Assembly: GCA_963719525.1 (NCBI GenBank)
Contig: CAVRCG010000004.1
Coordinates: 3,286,001-3,350,000 of the forward strand
Direction: 5' to 3'
From: Bernardetia sp963719525
Lineage (GTDB): Bacteria; Bacteroidota; Bacteroidia; Cytophagales; Bernardetiaceae
DNA length: 64,000 nt
Positions 34,481 to 43,099 of the stretch are shown here, in pieces (within the stretch, counting starts at the first letter, position 1; every line of letters starts with the position of its first letter). The position numbers were made by a program, and so were the translations under genes. The notes below the pieces were generated by a model. That model ran no database searches, had not been told where the DNA came from, and saw nothing but the letters and a program-made list of their open reading frames with translations.

Positions 34481-34621
34481 AAACGTTGTCACGGTTATTT
34501 ACAGGTCTAGTAATCAATCAGTTATAGAAAAGTGAAACGGTCTTATTTTTCCATAGCACAGGGTTTGCAAACCCTGTGCTATGGAAAAATGAACATTACT
34601 AAATTAACCGTGATAACGTTT
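34481..34621. mobile_element. MITE family B, best-preserved copy (141 bp)
   Basis: The terminal repeats AAACGTTGTCACGGTTA and TAACCGTGATAACGTTT pair at 16 of 17 positions. The centre is a perfect 46-bp palindrome (34545-34590) with CCATAGCACAGGG and GTTTGCAAAC. The ends differ completely from those of family A, yet the palindromic centre is the same design. It lies before a small exported protein gene; no clear TSD. Confidence 0.85.
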
Positions 34622-34635
34622 AATATTTATTAAGT

Positions 34636-35019
34636 ATGAAAAAAAATATTGTTATCTTTTTATTATTAACTTTTGTTACATTGTTTTCTTTTGTAAATAG
34701 AGATTCTGATTTTGATACTATGGTAGGTATTTTTGTACACACGGAAAAAGACCATATTATTTCTCTCAATTTAAAATCTGACAGTACTTTTTCTCTATCT
34801 CATTCTTATCCAGGGTTTTGTAGCATGACAAGAAGAAACTGTAATGGAAAATGGAAATTAATAAATTCTAATCAGATTGAAATTAGTTGTATTTCTTCTA
34901 CCCAACTAGATGCAATTTCTGTTGGATATATACAAAAAAGAATAGATACCGTTTTTATAAAGAACAATAATAAAGTATATATAGGAAAAGATAAACTAAA
35001 ACGAAAGACTAAGAAATAG
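34636..35019 (+). CDS. Small exported hypothetical protein
   Basis: Secreted protein of 127 residues with a Sec signal peptide (KKNIVIFLLLTFVTLFSFVN). The mature part has beta-strand spacing (IFVHTEKDHIISLNLKSDSTFSLSH, GKWKLINSNQIEIS) like small lipocalin-type 'copper-resistance NlpE-like' or DUF-type barrels, with a CSMTRRNC pair of Cys that could form a disulfide. No firm family. The MITE B end is only 14 bp upstream, so its promoter is probably contributed by or disrupted by the element. Confidence 0.6.
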   Translation: MKKNIVIFLLLTFVTLFSFVNRDSDFDTMVGIFVHTEKDHIISLNLKSDSTFSLSHSYPGFCSMTRRNCNGKWKLINSNQIEISCISSTQLDAISVGYIQKRIDTVFIKNNNKVYIGKDKLKRKTKK

Positions 35020-35034
35020 AATAGATGGATAATT

Positions 35035-35988
35035 TTAAATCTTGTTTTTAGACAACTTCTTTTTCGCTTTTCGCTGCATTTTGTTATCATGAACCTCAAA
35101 ATACCAAGTAATAAAGGGGCGAGCGACGACAGAGGAAACCAAAATAATTCCACCTGCATAAAAATAAATATCCATTTTTGCCACTTCTACTGAAGTGATA
35201 AAATAAGACAAAATAATTACGCTCAAAATACCATATAGAGGAACTAAATTTCCTACCATTGCTACTGTAAAAGGATTCAAATACTTCATCAATCGCACCG
35301 ATTCACTATATGCATAGACAGAAACTCCTAAAGCTAAGCCAAAAATAAGAGCAAAATCCGACCCACTCAAACTCCATTTCACAGGAATAAATTCGGTTAC
35401 CACGCCACCATAAAAAGTAGAAAAAACTAATACTATAAAGGCTGTCAGACTAGCTCCACTCATTTGATAAAATGTAATAACTAATGAATTTTCTTGTTTT
35501 GCCAAATCAGCATTAAAAATAGTAACCAAAGCACCAAAAAAAGCAGCAAAGAGAGCCAACAAAAATCCTAATCCGTAATCAAAATCAGAACTATAAATAA
35601 TATAAATTCCGAAAATAGCATTCAATCCTGTAATGATTTCTCCTACCGACAAAACTCCTTTTCCTAAAATGGGTCGCAAAATACTTACAAAAAGAGGAAT
35701 AGTTGCTAGTCCGATTAAACAAACAGCTTCATTTGCCAGCTTTGCCGAAAGCACTATTAATGTCCAGTAAGCAAAAGTCAAAATTCCTGTTCCCATCAAA
35801 AAATAGGTTTTCTTTCCTGTCCATTTAAACTTTTTGATAGCTAAAAGCCAAATCGCTAAGAAAACAACAGCCATTGAAGTTCTGTAAAAAACAATTTCAG
35901 TAGCCGATAAATCAATATGATTGACCACCAAAGGAACAAGACTAGAAAGAAAAATTACAAAGTGAAGACGAATATGGTATTTTAACAA
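35035..35988 (-). CDS. EamA/DMT-family transporter
   Basis: Inner-membrane transporter of 317 residues with about ten hydrophobic helices in two EamA repeats. The first repeat includes FYRTSMAVVFLAIWLLAIKK and the second GLALGVSVYAYSESVRLMKYLNPFTVAMVGNLVPLYGILSVIIL, in which the proline-centred helix LNPF and LVPLY are typical of drug/metabolite exporters. The C-terminal tail is basic and cytosolic. The substrate is unknown; related proteins export amino acids or nucleotide-like metabolites. Confidence 0.9.
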   Translation of the reverse strand: MLKYHIRLHFVIFLSSLVPLVVNHIDLSATEIVFYRTSMAVVFLAIWLLAIKKFKWTGKKTYFLMGTGILTFAYWTLIVLSAKLANEAVCLIGLATIPLFVSILRPILGKGVLSVGEIITGLNAIFGIYIIYSSDFDYGLGFLLALFAAFFGALVTIFNADLAKQENSLVITFYQMSGASLTAFIVLVFSTFYGGVVTEFIPVKWSLSGSDFALIFGLALGVSVYAYSESVRLMKYLNPFTVAMVGNLVPLYGILSVIILSYFITSVEVAKMDIYFYAGGIILVSSVVARPFITWYFEVHDNKMQRKAKKKLSKNKI

Positions 35989-36009
35989 GAGAATTAAGTA
36001 TTATAGAAT

Positions 36010-36148
36010 GACAAAAAGCATCAAGGTTATTTAAAATATTGACAATCAATAGTTTACACAAAAAATAGATTTATTTTTCCATAGCACTAGGTTTGCAAAC
36101 CTAGTACTATGGAAAAACGACAATAGTAGATTAACTGTTAGAATATCA
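36010..36148. mobile_element. MITE family B, decayed copy with near-perfect palindrome
   Basis: Outer sequences ATCAAGGTTATTT and GATTAACTGTTAG are weak relatives of the family-B ends. The centre (36074-36116) is a palindrome with one mismatch around GTTTGCAAAC and CCATAG. Boundaries approximate. It fills the gap before the DUF3857 gene terminator. Confidence 0.65.
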
Positions 36149-36155
36149 AAACTAC

Positions 36156-36193
36156 AAAAAAGTCCTAACTCTTTTCAGAATTAAGACTTTTTT
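36156..36193 (-). terminator. Rho-independent terminator of the DUF3857 gene
   Basis: The imperfect stem AAAAAAGTCCTAA / TTAAGACTTTTTT gives a run of Ts on the minus strand, about 40 bases after the stop. Confidence 0.8.
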
Positions 36194-36232
36194 GATTATT
36201 TATTTTTACATTTTAAAGAATATACTACATTT

Positions 36233-39200
36233 TTACTTTTGCTGCAAAAGCACTTTCAAATTATCGTATTTCAAGAGTTGCAAATAAAATTCTTTGAATT
36301 CCTTAAATTCATTTGGCTCAATACGAGTTTGCTTGAAATGAACAAAACGCTCAATGTACAAACCTTCTTTGGTCTGTTTTAATTTTAAAGTGTATGTTCC
36401 GAATTTGGTGTTATAATTTACATCTTGTGGCAATTTTTTGATAGCAAAATTATCATTCATTTTTACATTTATGTGCTGAATATGAGGCTGTGAAAATGTA
36501 ATTGTTTTTATATCCATTGCATTAGTTCGCTCACTTCCATAAATTGCTACGTCCGTTTCAACTGTCTTTACAAACGGCAGACGCATAAAATAAATTCCTG
36601 TTACATCATCGGTAAATTCTCTTGCATGCAACTGATAATTTGCCTGTAAAGGAACAGAAATATTTTCTACTTTATCAAAATCATATTCATCAAGTTCAAG
36701 ATTACGGAAAGCACTACTTCCCAAACTACCGATGATATGATTTGGTAAATTATCCTTTGATTCTAGTTCCATCGTTGAACGCCATCTTCCTGCTACAAGA
36801 CCTGTATAAGTGGTTTTGACATTCAAATTAAGTGTATTATATTCATCTAAAGTTGCTTTTACATCATAAGCTGTAAATGTTTTTGTAGAATCAGTTTGAT
36901 TAGCTGGCAAACGAAATGCCTTATTTTCTCCATCTTTTATAAGCAATGCCCACGCTTCTGTATCGCCTTCGTTAAGCGAATAATACGGATAAAAATCAGT
37001 TGTTGGGTCAGAATAATTAATTTTTCCATCCAAATAATAGGCTACGATGGCGTGATTGAATTCCATTTCTAGTGGCATAAAAGGCTGTGTATTCTCGTTT
37101 ACTTTTACCAAAACATAATACGATTCAATGCCAATTTTCCTTAGCATCGTAATCATAATGGTTGCTACATCTTTACAATCTCCAATTTTTGAAGAACAAG
37201 TCAAATCACTATCTTTTGGAATATAACCCGATTGCAAAAGGCTTGTAGAAGAATAATTAATGTTTTGAGAAATGTAATTAAAGATAGTTTCGATTTTCTG
37301 TTTGTCTGTCATTTCTTCTTTGATAATATCCTTCAAAATATCCTCAATAATATAGTTTGATTCTAGTTTTTGATAGGTTTTGGCTTTGTACCAATCTACA
37401 ATAATTCCCCAGTCTTCTGTTGTCGAAACTCTCAAAACAGGATAATATTCCAGTTCATCAACCATTGCATTGTCCGAAATAGGAATAGGAATATTTTCAT
37501 AATCCCAACGATAAGAAACCAAATCATCTTCTCGATTAGTTACCTTCAATTGCCCATCTAATTTATGAGTTTTATAAAAAAGATTTCTATCTTTTGGAAT
37601 CAAAAACTCTAATTTTGCTGATAAAATAGGTGCAGGAAAAGGAATATAACTACTAATCCCAAATTGATTTCCCAATTCTGAAACCGTACTCCAGCCAGCC
37701 ATTCCCTCTACTTGAATAATATCTCCTATTTTTAGGTTTTTGAAAATAGCATACGAACCTTGAATATCTGGACGAGTTTCTGTTCCATTTTCACGAATTA
37801 CTTTTGCACTCGTTATCCTTCCTAGAAGGTCAAAATTAGATTGTGTCCAAAGTTTTGCACCTGATTCTGTCAAGATTTTTATCATCACGGTACTATAAAA
37901 GTGTGTGGTTCGTGCTGTATCGTTCCAAATTACATCCCGAGTATAACCTAAGATAATAGATTCGGCATCTTTGTATTGCTTTTTGAAGGCTTCCGTTTTC
38001 GCTACTTTCTCATAATTGGCTTTATATTCATCAAAAGAAAGCGTCTTGAACTTGTTTTTATACTGTTTTTCGCCTTCTATTTTTTCAATTTTATTATTCA
38101 AATCTTGTAGTGCATACGAATTTTGAGAAACTGATAATTTTTGTGCCTTTTTGTAATACGAAAGTGCAGTTTGTTTGTCGCCTTTATCACTATGAATGTC
38201 GCCTATCATTTCATAAATCCCACCTGAATTTGGATCAATCGGAATAGCTTGTTTTATAGTTTTCATGGCTTCATCATAGCGTTCTTTTGAATATAAATAA
38301 TTTGCTTTTTGATAAATTATCCAACTCTCATTTGGCTTAACAACAATCATTTCATCATAAAGCTGTAGCACTTTTTCTACTTCTTTATCTTTTTTGTAAA
38401 GCGCAATCAGACTTTTATAGGTCGATATGTCAAAATATTTCTTGAGTGCTTTTTTGTATTCTTTTTCCTTTGCTTTATCATCGTCTTTATCGTCTTTTTT
38501 CTGATTTTTGTAATAATCTTCTGGACGATTGTCTTTATCATCAATATACTTTTTTAGGTCTGAAGAATAAAATGGATATTGTTTTGCCATTTTTTTAGCA
38601 TACGCAATTCGCTCGTCTTTACGTCCTTTTTGGTCATAAAAACGAAGTTTTCTTTGAATGATATTAAAATTCGAACGGCTAATTTTGTCTAATTGGTCTA
38701 GTTTTGTTTCATATTCTTCACTTTGATTTTCTGCATCAATTTCTTTCAAATCTTTGTAAAGAAGTGTAAAAATGGGTGTTTTTTGTTGGTCAAACTTTCC
38801 CATTAAATCAAAGCTTTTCTCTGTTTTGTTGTTTTCGTTATATACTTTTGCTGCCAGATATTTAAAGTAAACAGAATTTGGGTTTTGTTCTACTTTTTTA
38901 GCAAAAAATTCTTCTAACTCTTCACCTCTACCATAAGAAAAATAAGATTGAATAAGCATATAATAATCAAAATAAGAATTGACCTTTTTATCTCCATTTT
39001 CTTTTGCCAAACTTTTGAAATGTTGAAGCGTTTCTAAATTTGTCGTCTTTAAGTCTTCAAAATTTTGAGCTATTGAATACGTAACAGGGTCTTTATAGGC
39101 TTGTAGTGGAATGGCAACTCCATTTTTATCTGTCAGCCGTACAAAAAGATTTCTTTGATAATAGGGATTATAATTATCTTCTCTTTCCTCTAGTTTTTGA

Positions 39201-40195
39201 ATTGTCGTTTTTTTCTTTTTATCGTCTTGCTCCTCGTCGTCATTATTTTTGCTGTAATTGTTTCTTTTCATTCCCTCAAAATCCAATTCGGAAGAACCCG
39301 AACCACCTTTAAAATATTTTCCTATTGCATACTTTAACAAAATTCTATGATTTCCAGCAGGTAATTTTAGGGAGATACGTTCGGCATCATAATGCGCTGA
39401 TATTTGTTTTGGAGAAGCAAAAATTTCCTTTCCATCTAGCCAAATTTTGATAGGATAAGAACGAGTAATTCTAAAATCAATTTCTTGTTCTTTTTCGGTA
39501 TTAAAAAAAGTATTGGCATAATGAACACCTTCGTTTTGGTCAAGAAAAATATCTCCATCGTATTGAAAGTAAGGCAATGTTTCCCAAGAAAGTACTTCAT
39601 CAGTAATAATTTTATATTCTGATTTTGGATTAAATTCTTCTTTTTCAACAGCATATTCTACTGTATAACCATAGCCATTTATGTTTGGAAAGCCATTTAT
39701 TGTCGACCAATACAAACGATTATGAATTTTGGCAAATGAGGCTTTGCTTTCTTCAAACTCTCTTCTTCTAAATTCTTTATAGGCTTCAAAAATGGCAGGA
39801 CTTACATAAAAACGAGAAGACATTTTTTGATTTCCATCTTTATTGTACAATCTTTTCTTCAAATCAGAATAAGAAATAGAAATCTGTCTTTTGAAAATGT
39901 CATAATAATTTTCCTCCCAATGGTGGCGCATAAGTCTATTGAGATGTAAATAATAGCCTTGTGTATCGCCTTCTACTTCAGAGAGAAAAATCATTCCTTT
40001 ATTGGCTTCTGAATCTGTGCTATCTCTTTCTAGTGTTTTTTGAAAGGCTTGACGAGCCTTTTGATGGTCGTTTTGTTCAATAAATTCCCAACCTGTTTTG
40101 TCTTGTGCTTGAGAATAGGTAGGAAAAATAAAACTTACTGCTACGAGCAAGAAAGCTATTTTTAAAATTATCTTATTTGTCAAACGATTTTGCAT
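36233..40195 (-). CDS. Large exported TPR / DUF3857 / transglutaminase-like protein
   Basis: A 1320-residue protein, the longest intact frame in the window. It has a signal peptide (LTNKIILKIAFLLVAVSFIFPTYSQAQ). Helical TPR-like repeats span about 30-700 (WEFIEQNDHQKARQAFQKTLERD; YLYSKERYDEAMKTIKQAIPIDPNSGGIYEMIGDIHSDKGDKQTALSYYKKAQ). The DUF3857 domain comes next, then a transglutaminase-like core with Cys in SKIGDCKDVATIMITMLRKIGI, His in FNHAIVAYY and Asp in YSDPTTDFYPY, so a Cys-His-Asp triad is present. A C-terminal beta domain follows. Such proteins are typical of Bacteroidota envelopes; the reaction is unproven. Confidence 0.9.
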   Translation of the reverse strand: MQNRLTNKIILKIAFLLVAVSFIFPTYSQAQDKTGWEFIEQNDHQKARQAFQKTLERDSTDSEANKGMIFLSEVEGDTQGYYLHLNRLMRHHWEENYYDIFKRQISISYSDLKKRLYNKDGNQKMSSRFYVSPAIFEAYKEFRRREFEESKASFAKIHNRLYWSTINGFPNINGYGYTVEYAVEKEEFNPKSEYKIITDEVLSWETLPYFQYDGDIFLDQNEGVHYANTFFNTEKEQEIDFRITRSYPIKIWLDGKEIFASPKQISAHYDAERISLKLPAGNHRILLKYAIGKYFKGGSGSSELDFEGMKRNNYSKNNDDEEQDDKKKKTTIQKLEEREDNYNPYYQRNLFVRLTDKNGVAIPLQAYKDPVTYSIAQNFEDLKTTNLETLQHFKSLAKENGDKKVNSYFDYYMLIQSYFSYGRGEELEEFFAKKVEQNPNSVYFKYLAAKVYNENNKTEKSFDLMGKFDQQKTPIFTLLYKDLKEIDAENQSEEYETKLDQLDKISRSNFNIIQRKLRFYDQKGRKDERIAYAKKMAKQYPFYSSDLKKYIDDKDNRPEDYYKNQKKDDKDDDKAKEKEYKKALKKYFDISTYKSLIALYKKDKEVEKVLQLYDEMIVVKPNESWIIYQKANYLYSKERYDEAMKTIKQAIPIDPNSGGIYEMIGDIHSDKGDKQTALSYYKKAQKLSVSQNSYALQDLNNKIEKIEGEKQYKNKFKTLSFDEYKANYEKVAKTEAFKKQYKDAESIILGYTRDVIWNDTARTTHFYSTVMIKILTESGAKLWTQSNFDLLGRITSAKVIRENGTETRPDIQGSYAIFKNLKIGDIIQVEGMAGWSTVSELGNQFGISSYIPFPAPILSAKLEFLIPKDRNLFYKTHKLDGQLKVTNREDDLVSYRWDYENIPIPISDNAMVDELEYYPVLRVSTTEDWGIIVDWYKAKTYQKLESNYIIEDILKDIIKEEMTDKQKIETIFNYISQNINYSSTSLLQSGYIPKDSDLTCSSKIGDCKDVATIMITMLRKIGIESYYVLVKVNENTQPFMPLEMEFNHAIVAYYLDGKINYSDPTTDFYPYYSLNEGDTEAWALLIKDGENKAFRLPANQTDSTKTFTAYDVKATLDEYNTLNLNVKTTYTGLVAGRWRSTMELESKDNLPNHIIGSLGSSAFRNLELDEYDFDKVENISVPLQANYQLHAREFTDDVTGIYFMRLPFVKTVETDVAIYGSERTNAMDIKTITFSQPHIQHINVKMNDNFAIKKLPQDVNYNTKFGTYTLKLKQTKEGLYIERFVHFKQTRIEPNEFKEFKEFYLQLLKYDNLKVLLQQK

Positions 40196-40412
40196 AAAAA
40201 TATATAAAGTGGTAATTAATTATTCGTTACTGATTCTTGTGTTGTGAAAGAAATAGATGTTAATTTTCTGTAGTAAAATAATAGATATGCAATTTAGTAA
40301 CAAAAATTAAATTATTATTTGAATATTAATTTTTAGAAAGATTTTTTTTCATTTGAATAGTTTCAATTTTTGTTTTTCAATCCTTATTTCTCCATTTTCC
40401 AATCTTTACTTA

Positions 40413-40697
40413 CTAAATACTATTTACGTAATCTCTGAAAAAGGTTTCGAAGAGTTGTAAGGAGTGAGCATCTGAATGAGAATTAAAACGAATTACTTTA
40501 CTCCATTCTATTCTATCTCCAATAGATAATTTTTGACATATAAAGGAACTAAAATCAAACATAAATTCATTTAGCTTTTCGTCTTGCATTGCCATCAAAT
40601 ATCCTTGAATTACATAGCTTACATCTTCAACTCGGTTGATAGAACCTGCTTCTTTGTAAGTAGTGAGGAAAAATACGTAATCAATGAAACGAAGCAT
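40413..40697 (-). CDS. Small hypothetical protein, helical
   Basis: A protein of 94 residues, cytosolic, no signal. It is mostly helical (VEDVSYVIQGYLMAMQDEKLNEFMFDFSSFICQKL). No family recognised. Its neighbours, the paralogous exported proteins, are on the same strand, but no overlap links them. The stop and start are normal, and codon usage is like its neighbours', so it is probably real but of unknown role. Confidence 0.55.
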   Translation of the reverse strand: MLRFIDYVFFLTTYKEAGSINRVEDVSYVIQGYLMAMQDEKLNEFMFDFSSFICQKLSIGDRIEWSKVIRFNSHSDAHSLQLFETFFRDYVNSI

Positions 40698-40750
40698 AAA
40701 ATGGAAGTTGGGGAATGAGGAAATGAGAATTAGGGATTAGAAAGTAAAAA

Positions 40751-41296
40751 TTACTTTTCATACATGTTACTTTTAATTGTATTTCTATGTTCTTTTATTT
40801 CCTTTTTTGATTCTTTTCGCAAAAGAAATAAAGATGAACCACAGTATGCTTTTTTGTCGTCAAGATTATGTCCTATAAAAACAATATAATAAAGTCCTTT
40901 TTTTGATATTCTAGCCTTTAGTTCCGTTCGTTTTGAATCTATTTTTCTTGTCTGTGATTGTATCGGATTTCTTCTTATATCCTCTACCTCAACTGAAATA
41001 TTGTCTATATTATAATCATAGCGAAACTGTGTAATCAATTTGATATTATCGCCTTCTTCTCTTACCATTGGATACCGTATTGTATCTCTTCTTCTATAAT
41101 CCTGTAATTTATCTTTCCAATGATATGTCATATCCACTCTCATAGAATGAATTTTGTCATAACCATTTTGCGAGTATTCTTCTTTCCAATCTGCAATAAA
41201 ATCACAGCATTTTATCCTATTTACTTTCTCCGTATAATTTGAAACAGAATTTATAGAAACAAGAAAAGGAATCAATAAGATAAATAAGAATTTCAT
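40751..41296 (-). CDS. Exported hypothetical protein, paralogue 1
   Basis: Secreted protein of 181 residues with signal peptide MKFLFILLIPFLVSINSVS. The body has IKLITQFRYDYNIDNISVEVEDIRRNPIQSQTRKIDSKRTELKARISKKGLYYIVFIG, shared closely with the next gene upstream, so the two are tandem paralogues from a local duplication. No catalytic motif or known family. Two Cys residues near NRIKCCDF and CGSSLFLL are conserved between the copies and could form a disulfide. Function unknown. Confidence 0.7.
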   Translation of the reverse strand: MKFLFILLIPFLVSINSVSNYTEKVNRIKCCDFIADWKEEYSQNGYDKIHSMRVDMTYHWKDKLQDYRRRDTIRYPMVREEGDNIKLITQFRYDYNIDNISVEVEDIRRNPIQSQTRKIDSKRTELKARISKKGLYYIVFIGHNLDDKKAYCGSSLFLLRKESKKEIKEHRNTIKSNMYEK

Positions 41297-41328
41297 AACG
41301 TTAGTTAGTTAATTAAAATTTCTGAAGT

Positions 41329-41853
41329 TTATTTTTTATACTTTTCCTGTATTTCTAATTGTAATTTTTGTTGCTTATCTACATCTTGTTTTCCTTTTTC
41401 CAATAAAAATGCTACTCCACAAACAGGAATTCTATTAATAGTATCTTTTAGCAAAAACGATAAGTAATAAATTCCTTTTTCTGGGATTATAGTTTTTAAT
41501 TCTAATTGCTTTTCGCTTATTTTTCTAGTTTCATATTTTAGTGGTCTTCGCCTTGAATCTTTCAAAATCACATCAATATTATCTGCATCTTGGTTTCTAA
41601 ATTCAGTTATAAGTTTATATTTATGTCCCTTGTCTGCTACTAGTGTATATTCAATTTTACATTTTTCTGTTTGCTTAAAATCTACTGAATAAGATTTTAA
41701 GTATTTATAGTTTTGTTTTAGATAGTCATCTCTTACAGGAATATAAAAATTACAAGCTAATGTTACTTCATTAGAATCTACTACATTATTCTTTTCAGAA
41801 ACAAAATTTATAGAAACTAGAAAAGGAATTAGTAAGACAAATAGGAATTTCAT
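41329..41853 (-). CDS. Exported hypothetical protein, paralogue 2
   Basis: Secreted protein of 174 residues starting at ATG 41853 (an upstream extension to 41898 is not supported, since the signal peptide MKFLFVLLIPFLVSINFVS begins there). It matches the downstream gene in the signal peptide, in YKLITEFRNQDADNIDVILKDSRRRPLKYETRKISEKQLELKTIIPEKGIYYLSF and in the late CGVAFLLEKG. Same strand, 32 bases apart, therefore probably one transcript. Family not recognised. Confidence 0.72.
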   Translation of the reverse strand: MKFLFVLLIPFLVSINFVSEKNNVVDSNEVTLACNFYIPVRDDYLKQNYKYLKSYSVDFKQTEKCKIEYTLVADKGHKYKLITEFRNQDADNIDVILKDSRRRPLKYETRKISEKQLELKTIIPEKGIYYLSFLLKDTINRIPVCGVAFLLEKGKQDVDKQQKLQLEIQEKYKK

Positions 41854-41930
41854 AAAATTATAGTTTAATAGATACAGGAAAAGGCAAGCCATTTTCACTA
41901 CAAACGAAAATTACTTACTGGCAACTGATT

Positions 41931-42659
41931 TTACCATTTTCGGCTACTCAAAACTAATTGTGTAGAACCTAACATCAAGATAATCAATGAAAGGAAATAT
42001 AACAAATTACGAGAATCTATCAAACCTTTGCTAAGTGATTGATAATGAAAATCTATACCCAACTGACTAATAAAATAAGCCGTATCAGACCACACATTAA
42101 GACCAGAAAGCGAAGTAAAACCTTCATACAAAAAGAAACAAAGAAAAACAGCAATAATAAAAGCAACAATTTGATTTTCGGTAAGCGAAGAAGCAAAAAC
42201 TCCAATTGCCGTAAAAACTGCTCCCAACAAAATAAGTCCGATAAACGAACCTACAAAAGCAGCAGAATCCAGATTTCCAACAGGATTTCCAAGCTCATAA
42301 ACACTATAATAATAAATCAGTGTAGGAAGAAGAGCAAACAAAACTAAAACCCAACACGCAAAATATTTTCCTAAGATAATTTCCCAGTCCGAAATAGGAC
42401 GAGTAAAGAGTAATTCCATTGTTCCAGCACGTTTTTCTTCTGCAAAACAACGCATTGTAATAGCAGGAATCAAAAACAAAAAAACATAAGGCGCAACCGA
42501 GAAAAGTGGATATAAGTCAGCAAAACCATATTCTAAAATACTCGTTTGAGGAAAAACCCACACGAAAAGTCCCATTGCAACCAAAAAAATAATGAGTACA
42601 ATATAACCAACCAAGGAGCTAAAGAAAGAGCGTATTTCTTTTAAAAATAAATTAAACAT
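41931..42659 (-). CDS. gldF: Gliding-motility ABC transporter permease GldF-like
   Basis: Integral membrane permease of 242 residues with six helices. It has the CcmB/ABC-2 type pattern of GldF, including SLVGYIVLIIFLVAMGLFVWVFPQTSI near the start, PAITMRCFAEEKRAGTMELLFTRPISDWEIILGKY in the middle and a C-terminal YFLSLIILMLGSTQLVLSSRKW. GldF acts with GldA and GldG in Bacteroidota gliding. The usual partner gldG is not adjacent: the next genes on this strand are exported paralogues. GldF-type assignment is good; the motility function in this organism is inferred. Confidence 0.85.
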   Translation of the reverse strand: MFNLFLKEIRSFFSSLVGYIVLIIFLVAMGLFVWVFPQTSILEYGFADLYPLFSVAPYVFLFLIPAITMRCFAEEKRAGTMELLFTRPISDWEIILGKYFACWVLVLFALLPTLIYYYSVYELGNPVGNLDSAAFVGSFIGLILLGAVFTAIGVFASSLTENQIVAFIIAVFLCFFLYEGFTSLSGLNVWSDTAYFISQLGIDFHYQSLSKGLIDSRNLLYFLSLIILMLGSTQLVLSSRKW

Positions 42660-42691
42660 AAATGGATTTTTCTAGAATTTTCATCTCAAAT

Positions 42692-42924
42692 GTAGCTGAT
42701 AGTTTCCAACGGCGTTGTTGCAACGGTCAGTTTGCTTTAAACGCACTTTTTTGATTTTTTAGTCAAAAAAATGACTGTTTTTGAGCTAAAATGACTTATA
42801 AAACGCTAGTTTTTTTCAAAAAGTGCGTTTCCAGCGTTTCAGTTGATGCAACAACGCCGTTTCCAACTGTCAAAGATATACTGTAACACATATTATTTTC
42901 TGACAGTTGGAAACTGTCAGCTAC
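42692..42924. repeat. GTAG-headed REPIN split by a nested MITE
   Basis: The outer ends are GTAGCTGATAGTTTCCAAC on the left and, on the minus strand, GTAGCTGACAGTTTCCAAC on the right. Each folds as a GTAG-headed REP (TGACAGT TTCCA ACTGTCA). Without the nested element (42711-42858) and one 9-bp repeat the pair would be 76 bp, very close to the REPIN at 6467-6531. Confidence 0.88.
42711..42858. mobile_element. MITE with IS903-like ends (148 bp, 9-bp TSD) inserted in the REPIN
   Basis: The 12-bp terminal repeats GGCGTTGTTGCA and TGCAACAACGCC are flanked by the perfect 9-bp direct repeat GTTTCCAAC (42702-42710 and 42859-42867), which comes from the REP stem. The ends resemble those of the IS5-family IS903 group (GGCTTTGTTG-type, 9-bp duplications). 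The interior contains a second inverted repeat, AAACGCACTTTTTTGA with TCAAAAAGTGCGTTT. There is no ORF. Confidence 0.92.
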
Positions 42925-43033
42925 TTATGCAAAGGTAACAAAACTAGATTATCAAATCTGTAAAGAAATTGAATAGAAAGAAAATTTTTCGTTTTTATTT
43001 CATAGCTTTTAAGAAATAGTTTTTTATATGTAG

Positions 43034-43041
43034 TATCTTTG
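43034..43041 (+). promoter_or_regulatory. Bacteroidota -7 promoter box before the carbamoyltransferase gene
   Basis: TATCTTTG is an exact TAnnTTTG match 58 bases before ATG 43100. Confidence 0.6.
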
Positions 43042-43099
43042 CTACCTTATTTTAAGAAAACATTGTTTTGTATTCTCACACTCACTTATTATTTTATTC

